A DNA stretch of 47,439 nt from Prevotellaceae bacterium UBA3627 (lineage in GTDB: Bacteria > Bacteroidota > Bacteroidia > Bacteroidales > Bacteroidaceae): contig DFLE01000013.1 in NCBI GenBank assembly GCA_002373375.1, positions 376-47,814 on the forward strand, in the 5' to 3' direction. The notes beneath the pieces are model-generated. The model searched no databases. It was not told the DNA's origin and saw only the letters and a list, made by a program, of their open reading frames with translations. This document shows positions 26,301 through 31,941 of this stretch, one piece after another. Position 1 is the first letter of the stretch; each line of letters starts with the position of its first letter. The translations under genes were made by a program, and so were the position numbers.

Positions 26301-27447
26301 GGTGAAGATGGCTCCTGAGTATCCTGACGGCATAGTGATACACTCGCCGTCGGCTGCCGACAACGTGGGCATCATACGTCACCTCATGGCCGACGACAAG
26401 GATGAGTACATAGCCGAACTGAAGGCGCAGCAGCGCATCATACGCGAGAACTACCTCTGTAAGGAGGCGCGCAAGGAACTGCTCACGCTGGAGGAGGCTC
26501 GCAAACGCAGGCACATAAAAAAAGCCGACGAGATAGCTATCCCGTCGGCAGAGGCACGCAAGCCCTTGCATACTGACAATCACTCACTATTGCACCCTAA
26601 GGGCGGATGCCTGTGCTGCGACCCGCTGGTGCCGCTCATCAACTGGCATTTCTTCTTCTCTGCATGGGGCATAAAGGGACACTTCCCTGAGGTGCTCGAC
26701 GACCCGGAGAAGAGTAGTGAGGCACGTAAGCTGTGGCACGACGCACAGCAGTTGCTCGACAAGATAATACGCCTGCGCCTGTTGCGCTTGCAGATGAAGG
26801 CACAGATACTGCCTGCATGGAGCGATGAGGAAGACAACATAGTGATAAAGGCTGATGACGGCAAGGAATACCGTCTGCCTATGCGCCGCTCGCTGAAGGA
26901 CGAGGAGGAGACGAAGTGCCTGGCGGATTACCTTGTCAGAATGAGGGAAAAAGAGAGCTGCGACAATGTCGCAGCCTACGAGGGAAGAGGGGAAAAGGAA
27001 GAGGGAAGAGAGATAAAGGAAGAGAGTTTGAATGGTAATAAACCCTCATCCCTCATCCAGCAACCATCATCAAAAACAGACTACGTCTGTCCGTTCGTGG
27101 TCAGTGCCGGCGTAGGTCTGGCAGAGCTGCAGGAGCAGTTCCGTACTGACGGCGACGAGTATCATGCCATCATGGCGAAGCTCCTTGCCGACCGACTGAC
27201 GGAGGCAATGGCAGAGAAACTGTCGAAGGACCTGAAGGACACGCTGCACTGGGGCACGAGCAACATACGCATGGCATTCGGCTACGGTGCCTGTCCGGAA
27301 CACAAGCTCAAGGAACAGGTGTTCCAGATACTCGGGGTAGGGGAGAGCATGGGACTGTCGCTAACCGATACCTACATGATAAACCCCGGCGAGAGCATCT
27401 GCGGACTGATATTCGCCAACACACCAGAGAAGTACTTCAACGTGTGA
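23356..27447 (+). CDS. metH: Cobalamin-dependent methionine synthase with five in-frame linker inserts
   Basis: MetH moves a methyl group from methyltetrahydrofolate to homocysteine via cobalamin. The protein has 1363 residues against about 1230 in the family. Modules in order: homocysteine/zinc barrel (residues 1-370; GLNCGFGAKQ and GGCCGTSP give the Cys ligands), pterin barrel (about 426-690; FYNIGERTNVAGSAKF), cap (about 725-840), B12 domain (about 886-1060; DVHDIG at 896-901, His898 the cobalt ligand), and activation domain (about 1100-1363; ending NPGESICGLIFANTPEKYF). All are complete. The extra length lies in low-complexity inserts at residues about 113-145, 377-425, 695-718, 842-885 and 1195-1241, mostly at module borders. 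Three carry REP palindromes and one carries CCGG repeats. metF follows with its own promoter. Confidence 0.96.
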   Translation: MTRQEILDIMRERILILDGATGTYLQGLNLTEEDFRGERFKDHPVPLKGCNDVLCLTKPEAIIGMHRAYIEAGADIIETNSFNANCFSLADYEMQDLVYEISKAAAECAVKARGKKEEGRKEEGLFDDTASQANLIHSSSQPYSKSIIIAGSIGPTNRTLSMSGDVNNPAHRDITFEQLYNTYHEQARGLIDGGADILLVETIFDTLNAKAALKAITDLGEERGLDIPIMCSGTLSDASGRTLSGQTVEAYCASLTHGNLLSIGLNCGFGAKQLLPWLRRLSDIAPCPVSVHPNAGLPNVMGGYDETPETFAEVAKQVAAESLVNIYGGCCGTSPAHIKKLSETLKDAAYKPRPLPCDSNDGRVKPMVLSGLEALRVEHKDSSNNVAANKGRKTGEEQCEDANKGSWKEEGKKEEGIKEEGIKEEKPSFYNIGERTNVAGSAKFKKLIQAKDYETALTIARNQVDNGAHVIDICMDDGLIDGVDAMTTFLNLIASEPEIARVPVMIDSSKWEILKAGLQCVQGKSIVNSISLKEGEEKFLAKARYIHSMGAATVVMLFDEEGQADSYERKVTVARRAYKLLKGIGFPTEDIIFDPNVLAVATGMPEHDDYGRAFIAACATIHKEMPEVHMSGGISNLSFSFRGNNKIRQAMHSVVLHHAIKEGLDMSIVNPAMTTPYEQIPEDMLTIVEDVVLNRKNTGETGKPGISGETGKPGTTENSDDITPSERLIEYAEKVKAEEDAKKAASGGKTAEKSVADWRKGTLNERIEYAMLKGMTDYIDADTEEAYQQAGTPLGVIDNYLMPAMEEVGRLFGDGKMFLPQVVKSARVMKKAVAVLEPYMKAGSKDKGREVREEESCDNVAAHEGRGGMKEENKPSSLISQPSSSNIVIMATVKGDVHDIGKNIVSVVTQCNGYDVKDLGVMVDCETIVNAAQQENAVAIGLSGLITPSLDEMIRVLKELRHRGMTTPVIVGGATTSTLHTAVKMAPEYPDGIVIHSPSAADNVGIIRHLMADDKDEYIAELKAQQRIIRENYLCKEARKELLTLEEARKRRHIKKADEIAIPSAEARKPLHTDNHSLLHPKGGCLCCDPLVPLINWHFFFSAWGIKGHFPEVLDDPEKSSEARKLWHDAQQLLDKIIRLRLLRLQMKAQILPAWSDEEDNIVIKADDGKEYRLPMRRSLKDEEETKCLADYLVRMREKESCDNVAAYEGRGEKEEGREIKEESLNGNKPSSLIQQPSSKTDYVCPFVVSAGVGLAELQEQFRTDGDEYHAIMAKLLADRLTEAMAEKLSKDLKDTLHWGTSNIRMAFGYGACPEHKLKEQVFQILGVGESMGLSLTDTYMINPGESICGLIFANTPEKYFNV
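24500..24522 (-). repeat. REP palindrome in metH, copy 1
   Basis: GCAGCAACAATGTTGCTGC (24500-24518) is a perfect palindrome with an A/T change on both arms relative to the other metH copies, so the stem is compensated. It is followed by CAAC, then AAGGGAAGA, as in the other copies. A degenerate second unit (tgcgaagatgccaacaaggg) lies 30 bp further on. Confidence 0.8.
25437..25508. repeat. CCGG 9-bp repeat insert in metH
   Basis: Six CCGG or CCCGG units every 9 bp code NTGETGKPGISGETGKPGT. The insert lies at the end of the pterin barrel, before the cap. It is the same repeat type as in mutS and in the four-helix-bundle gene at 8872. Confidence 0.85.
25922..25944 (-). repeat. REP palindrome in metH, copy 2
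   Basis: GCTGCGACAATGTCGCAGC (25922-25940) followed by CCAC (GTGG foot on the minus strand) and GAGGGAAGAGG. It lies in the linker before the B12 domain and is read as SCDNVAAHEGR. A C-rich stretch (ccctcatccctcatc) follows at 25978. Confidence 0.88.
26957..26979 (-). repeat. REP palindrome in metH, copy 3
   Basis: GCTGCGACAATGTCGCAGC (26957-26975) followed by CTAC (GTAG foot on the minus strand) and GAGGGAAGAGG. It is read in the same frame as copy 2 (SCDNVAAYEGR) and lies within the activation-domain region. The insert also contains GGTTTGAATGGTAATAAACC, an inverted repeat related to the leuS insert. Confidence 0.9.
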
Positions 27448-27450
27448 CCG

Positions 27451-27482
27451 TTTGGCTAATTAAAATAATATATGTAACTTTG
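27451..27482 (+). promoter_or_regulatory. Promoter of metF
   Basis: TTTG (27451-27454), 20 bp, TAACTTTG (27475-27482): a full match, 23 bp before the metF start. Confidence 0.8.
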
Positions 27483-27504
27483 CAGTTTGAGAAAAAGGAA
27501 GAAC

Positions 27505-28467
27505 ATGAAAGTAATTGACATAATAAAAGAGGCTGAGGAAAAAGGAGGAAAAAGATTTTCCATAGAACTGCTGCCACCACTGAAGGGTGACGGACTGGAT
27601 AAGATATTCCATGCTATAACAACACTGCTGCCATATGAGCCGGCTTTCATCAATGTGACCTCAAGTCGCGAGCAGATGAAATACGTGGAGCGCCCCGACG
27701 GACTGATAGAGAAGCACATAGTAAGACGCCGTCCGGGAACGGTGGGCGTGTCGGCTGCCATAAAGCAGAAGTACGGCATAGAGGTGGTGCCTCACATGAT
27801 ATGCGGCGGACAGTCAAAGTATGACATTGAGGATGCACTCATAGACCTTGACTTCCTCGGCATACAAAACGTGCTGGCACTGCGTGGCGATGCCATGCCA
27901 GGCACAAGCCGCTTCGTGGCTGAGAAAGACGGACACGCACATGCCGAGCAACTGGTGGAGCAGATAATAGCCATGAACAACGGCCGCTTTATTGACGGCG
28001 AGCCAGACACCCGCCACAATACCGACTTCTGCGTAGGCGTGGCAGGTTATCCAGAGAAGCATGTGGAGTCGCCTAACTACCTCACTGACCTGGGCTACCT
28101 GAAACAGAAGGTGGATGCCGGCGCGGAGTACATAGCCACACAGATATGCTATGACACTGACAAGATAATAGCCTTCCGCGACAAGTGCAGCGAGATAGGC
28201 ATCAACGTGCCTATACTGCCCGGACTGAAGCCGTTTGCCTCAAAGACACAGCTGACCGTATTGCCTCAGACCTTCGCCGTGGACCTGCCACAGGAACTGG
28301 TGGACCGCGTGGTGCAGTGCAAAAACAACGACGACGTGAAGAAGGTAGGCGTGGAATGGGCCATCAAGCAAGGCGAGAAACTGCAGAAGGCAGGCTTCCC
28401 CGTGCTCCATTTTTACACCATGACACGCACTGAGCAGGTGCAGCAGATTATCAAGGAACTGATATAA
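27505..28467 (+). CDS. metF: Methylenetetrahydrofolate reductase
   Basis: MetF reduces methylene-THF to methyl-THF, the methyl donor used by the MetH encoded just upstream. The start is placed at the ATG at 27505 (MKVIDIIKEAEEKGGKRFSIEL), giving 320 residues. An in-frame TTG at 27487 would fall against the promoter. The N-terminal FSIELLPPLKG carries the conserved Glu, followed by FINVTSSREQM and the ALRGDAMPG segment. LGYLKQKVDAGAEYIATQICYD marks the barrel's flavin side. Length is normal for the bacterial enzyme. Confidence 0.95.
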   Translation: MKVIDIIKEAEEKGGKRFSIELLPPLKGDGLDKIFHAITTLLPYEPAFINVTSSREQMKYVERPDGLIEKHIVRRRPGTVGVSAAIKQKYGIEVVPHMICGGQSKYDIEDALIDLDFLGIQNVLALRGDAMPGTSRFVAEKDGHAHAEQLVEQIIAMNNGRFIDGEPDTRHNTDFCVGVAGYPEKHVESPNYLTDLGYLKQKVDAGAEYIATQICYDTDKIIAFRDKCSEIGINVPILPGLKPFASKTQLTVLPQTFAVDLPQELVDRVVQCKNNDDVKKVGVEWAIKQGEKLQKAGFPVLHFYTMTRTEQVQQIIKELI

Positions 28468-28489
28468 ACAATACTCAAGGGTATTCATC

Positions 28490-29419
28490 ATGAAGCAACG
28501 AATCAACGAATTAGACTTCCTTAAGGGTGTGCTCATCATACTTATGATAAGCTTTCACCTGGTCTATTTCAGTGAGCTGCATCCCTATGCCAAGCAGGTG
28601 GTATATACCTTCCACATGCCGGGCTTCCTGATAATGTCGGGCTTCCTGATGAATGTAAGCAAACCCTGGAAAGCGGTTCTGCTGTCCATGCTAAGCTATG
28701 CGGTGCCTTACCTCATAATGGAAAGCGGATATATCGCCATGGCATCCGTGCTGCCCATCAGGGAGCATATAGACCATCTTACCATACCCGTATTCCTTGA
28801 CAGGCTGCTGCTGCACCCCATAGGCCCATACTGGTACCTGCAGACACTTATCATCTGTGGCTTGCTATATGCCCTGGTGTCAAGACTGCCGCGCCTGACG
28901 ACCGTCACAAGGCTCCTGATGCTGGGCATCGCCTTCTATATCCTCGCCGACTGCCTCGGCATCATGGCATTCGGCTGCACCATGTACTTCCTGGCAGGCG
29001 TGGCACTGAAACACAGCAACATTCCGTTCACCAATGTGTTCCAACCCTCAGCACTCTCCATAGCGGCCTTCACACTGCTCGCTATACACCCCTGCAATTT
29101 GAAGATGCAGACAGCAGGCGGAGCACTGATGGTATGGCTTATCATCAGCAGCTTGCTTTTTATATACAAATACATAAGCGGCAAGGCGCGCGCCACCTTG
29201 CTTTACCTCGGACGCAACTCCATGCCGCTTTTTCTCTTCTCACCTATCTTTACCTTCCTGTGCAAACCGCTCGTACCTTACCTGAGATTTGACACTACAG
29301 GACTTATCTTCTTGTTCCTGTCACTCATTATATGCATATCAGGCAGCCTGTGTGTGGACTGGATAATGAGGCGTACAGGATTATCACAGTTGTTCTATGC
29401 GAAAAGACACAAGAGATAA
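28490..29419 (+). CDS. Membrane acyltransferase (acyltransferase 3 family)
   Basis: The 309-residue protein has about nine to ten hydrophobic helices. It begins with INELDFLKGVLIILMISFHLVY, the usual first helix of the acyltransferase-3 family with its conserved His, followed by VVYTFHMPGFLIMSGFLM. Such enzymes put acetyl or other acyl groups on surface sugars. The acceptor is unknown here. It starts 22 bp after metF and is probably read through from the metF promoter, though there is no metabolic link. Length is somewhat short, but both ends look complete. Confidence 0.88.
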   Translation: MKQRINELDFLKGVLIILMISFHLVYFSELHPYAKQVVYTFHMPGFLIMSGFLMNVSKPWKAVLLSMLSYAVPYLIMESGYIAMASVLPIREHIDHLTIPVFLDRLLLHPIGPYWYLQTLIICGLLYALVSRLPRLTTVTRLLMLGIAFYILADCLGIMAFGCTMYFLAGVALKHSNIPFTNVFQPSALSIAAFTLLAIHPCNLKMQTAGGALMVWLIISSLLFIYKYISGKARATLLYLGRNSMPLFLFSPIFTFLCKPLVPYLRFDTTGLIFLFLSLIICISGSLCVDWIMRRTGLSQLFYAKRHKR

Positions 29420-29420
29420 T

Positions 29421-29451
29421 TTTGCACTTTCAGCATTTTTTCGTACCTTTG
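29421..29451 (+). promoter_or_regulatory. Promoter of ychF
   Basis: TTTG (29421-29424), 19 bp, TACCTTTG (29444-29451), 30 bp before the start codon. Confidence 0.75.
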
Positions 29452-29481
29452 CAAGTTAAGGATTTTATATAAAAAATAAAT

Positions 29482-30582
29482 ATGGCATTAAAATGTGGTA
29501 TTGTGGGACTACCTAACGTAGGTAAGTCCACATTGTTCAATTGTCTGTCAAGCGCTAAGGCACAGGCAGCCAATTTCCCTTTCTGTACAATAGAGCCTAA
29601 CGTAGGCGTGATAACAGTACCTGACGAGCGACTGACAAAGCTCGCAGAGATAGTACACCCTGGCAGGATAGTACCTGCTACATGTGAGATAGTTGACATC
29701 GCCGGACTCGTCAAGGGTGCCTCAAAGGGTGAGGGACTGGGTAACAAATTCCTGGGTAACATCCGCGAGACCGACGCCATCATACACGTATTGCGCTGCT
29801 TCGAGGATGAGAATATCACTCACGTGGACGGCACCATCGACCCTATACGCGACAAGGAGATAATAGACACCGAGCTGCAGCTGAAGGACCTCGAGACCAT
29901 AGAGAGCCGCTATGCCAAGACGCAGAAGGTGGCTTCTACTGGCAACAAGGACGCCAAGGTGGAGCTTGCCGTACTGACAGCCTACAAGGAGTGTCTGGAG
30001 CAGGGTAAGAATGCCCGCACAGTGGAGTTCGACTCAAAGGAGGAGCAGCAGGCTGCCAAAAACCTCTTCCTGCTGACGTCAAAGCCAGTGCTGTACGTCT
30101 GCAACGTGGATGAGTCAAGTGCCAAGGACGGAAACGAATGGACAAAGAAAATCGACGCCATCGCAAAAGAGGAGGGCGCCGAGTCAATGGTGGTGGCTGC
30201 TAAGACTGAGGAAGACATCGCCGGTTTCGAGTCATACGAGGACAAGCAGCTGTTCCTTGAGGAACTGGGACTGGAGGAGAGCGGCGTGAACCGCCTTATC
30301 AAGAAGGCCTACGCACTCTTGAACCTGCAGACCTTCATCACCGCAGGCGAGATGGAAGTGAAGGCATGGACCTTCAAGAAGGGATGGAAGGCTCCTCAGT
30401 GTGCCGGCGTCATCCACACCGACTTTGAGAAGGGTTTCATCCGCGCCGAGGTGATAAAGTACGACGACTATATGCAGTATAAGTCTGAGGCCGCCATACG
30501 CGAGGCAGGAAAGCTTGCCATCGAAGGAAAGGAATACGTGGTACAGGACGGTGACATCATGCACTTCCGCTTCAATGTGTAG
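29482..30582 (+). CDS. ychF: Redox-regulated/ribosome-associated ATPase YchF
   Basis: YchF is an Obg-family P-loop NTPase that prefers ATP and binds ribosomes. The 366-residue protein shows G1 GLPNVGKSTLFN (residues 7-18), G3 DIAGLVKGAS, G4-like NVDES in place of NKxD (the change that explains ATP preference), and the C-terminal TGS domain with TFITAGEMEVKAWTF and VQDGDIMHFRFNV. Length and motifs are normal. It has its own promoter. A small mobile-looking cassette separates it from lgt. Confidence 0.96.
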   Translation: MALKCGIVGLPNVGKSTLFNCLSSAKAQAANFPFCTIEPNVGVITVPDERLTKLAEIVHPGRIVPATCEIVDIAGLVKGASKGEGLGNKFLGNIRETDAIIHVLRCFEDENITHVDGTIDPIRDKEIIDTELQLKDLETIESRYAKTQKVASTGNKDAKVELAVLTAYKECLEQGKNARTVEFDSKEEQQAAKNLFLLTSKPVLYVCNVDESSAKDGNEWTKKIDAIAKEEGAESMVVAAKTEEDIAGFESYEDKQLFLEELGLEESGVNRLIKKAYALLNLQTFITAGEMEVKAWTFKKGWKAPQCAGVIHTDFEKGFIRAEVIKYDDYMQYKSEAAIREAGKLAIEGKEYVVQDGDIMHFRFNV

Positions 30583-30599
30583 TTGGAATAAGGGTGAAT

Positions 30600-31041
30600 G
30601 GATTAAGGAATAAAGTTTATTTGGAATAAAGATGGAAGACCTGTATTTCAGAAAACTAAATGTTTACACCAACTCTAAGGAATTGGTAAAATACATATAT
30701 TCTCTTATCCAAAAATTTCCTCCAGAAGAAAAATTTGCTCTTTGTACTCAAATCAGAAGAGCGTCAACATCTATTCCAATCAATATTGCAGAAGGATTTG
30801 GCAGGTTCTCATCCAAAGAAAAAGCACGTTTCATAGAAATAGCATTTGGTTCATTGACTGAAATATCATGTGAATTAGAGTTGTCCTATGAGTTAGGCTA
30901 TATTACATTAGATGAGTTTGATGAAGTCGAAAGACAGATAGTAATAATATCAAAACAATTATCAAATCTGCATAAAAGCGTAACAAACAACTTCATAAAA
31001 ACGAACATACAACAAACCACATAAACTTTATTCCTTATTCC
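30600..31041. mobile_element. Putative inverted-repeat cassette carrying a four-helix-bundle gene
   Basis: A 21-bp sequence at 30600-30620 (ggattaaggaataaagttta plus t) is matched on the opposite strand at 31021-31041 with a single mismatch. The 442-bp unit between and including these arms contains one AT-rich gene. The stop codon of that gene lies in the right arm, and lgt starts one base after it. This looks like a small insertion between ychF and lgt. The mechanism of movement is unknown. Confidence 0.65.
30632..31024 (+). CDS. Four-helix-bundle protein (23S rRNA intervening-sequence type)
   Basis: The 130-residue protein has the family plan: FRKLNVYTNSKELVKYIYSL, then FALCTQIRRASTSIPINIAEGFGRFS, then FIEIAFGSLTEISCELELSYELGYI. 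These small proteins were first seen in rRNA intervening sequences, and many occur as free genes. Their role is unknown. Base use differs sharply from the neighbours (AT-rich third positions, codons AGA, AAA, ATA and TTA), which supports recent arrival. It is related at the fold level to the protein at 8872, but lacks its collagen-like and suffix parts. Confidence 0.9.
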   Translation: MEDLYFRKLNVYTNSKELVKYIYSLIQKFPPEEKFALCTQIRRASTSIPINIAEGFGRFSSKEKARFIEIAFGSLTEISCELELSYELGYITLDEFDEVERQIVIISKQLSNLHKSVTNNFIKTNIQQTT

Positions 31042-31887
31042 ATGAACCTTATTCCACTCTTCATTCATTGGAACCCAGACCTGATGATATTCTCTCTCGG
31101 ACCGGTTGCCATACGCTGGTACAGCACATGCTGGCTGGTGGGACTGTTGCTGTCATACCTTACGGTGAAATACCTGTATAAGAAACAGGGAATAGCCGAG
31201 GAGAAGTTTGAGCCGCTGTTCCTATACTGCTTCATAGGCATACTCGTAGGCGCAAGGCTCGGCCACTGCCTGTTCTATGAACCCGGATACTTCCTGTCGT
31301 CAGGCACACACATCATAGAGATGCTGCTGCCTATACGCCAGACTCTTGACGGCTCATGGCACTTCACAGGGTACGAGGGACTGGCAAGTCATGGCGGCAC
31401 CATAGGCATCATACTCGCACTGCTGCTCTACTGCCGCAACATGAAGATGCCTGTCATACAGGTGCTCGACACTATAAGCATCTCAGTGCCTATCACAGCA
31501 TGCTTCATCCGACTGGGTAACCTGATGAACTCAGAGATAATAGGTCGTCCTACCGACGTGCCATGGGCATTCATCTTCGAGAAGATAGACATGCTGCCAC
31601 GCCACCCGGGACAGCTCTATGAAGCAATAGCATACTTCTGCTTCTTCTTCGTATTGTGGTATTACTGGAGAAAGAACCCGGAGCGCATAGGCACAGGCTT
31701 CTTCTTCGGACTCGACATACTGCTCATCTTCACCTTCCGCTTCTTCATAGAATACACCAAGGAGGTGCAGGAAGCTTTCGAGGAAGGCATGACACTGGAT
31801 ATGGGACAGATTCTCTCTGTGCCGTTCATCATCCTCGGAGCATACTTTACTTGGAAGGGAATAAAAAAGGAAAAGGAAATAAACTAG
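31042..31887 (+). CDS. lgt: Prolipoprotein diacylglyceryl transferase
   Basis: Lgt attaches diacylglycerol to the lipobox Cys of prelipoproteins in the inner membrane. The 281-residue protein has about seven membrane segments. It contains the HGGTIGIILALLLY segment with the conserved His, the family signature region IRLGNLMNSEIIGRPTD, and RHPGQLYEA near the periplasmic face. Length is normal. The start codon abuts the right arm of the inverted-repeat cassette, so that arm supplies its upstream leader. mutS follows after a 9-bp-period CTAG repeat. Confidence 0.95.
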   Translation: MNLIPLFIHWNPDLMIFSLGPVAIRWYSTCWLVGLLLSYLTVKYLYKKQGIAEEKFEPLFLYCFIGILVGARLGHCLFYEPGYFLSSGTHIIEMLLPIRQTLDGSWHFTGYEGLASHGGTIGIILALLLYCRNMKMPVIQVLDTISISVPITACFIRLGNLMNSEIIGRPTDVPWAFIFEKIDMLPRHPGQLYEAIAYFCFFFVLWYYWRKNPERIGTGFFFGLDILLIFTFRFFIEYTKEVQEAFEEGMTLDMGQILSVPFIILGAYFTWKGIKKEKEIN

Positions 31888-31921
31888 GGAAACTAGTAAG
31901 ACTAGTAAAACTAGAAAAAAT
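31884..31921 (+). repeat. 9-bp-period CTAG repeat before mutS
   Basis: aactaggga, aactagtaa, gactagtaa, aactagaaa follow one another with a 9-bp period, each centred on the palindrome CTAG. The array overlaps the lgt stop region and ends 20 bp before the mutS start. Confidence 0.75.
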
Positions 31922-31941
31922 AATAACCAAAAAACAAAACA

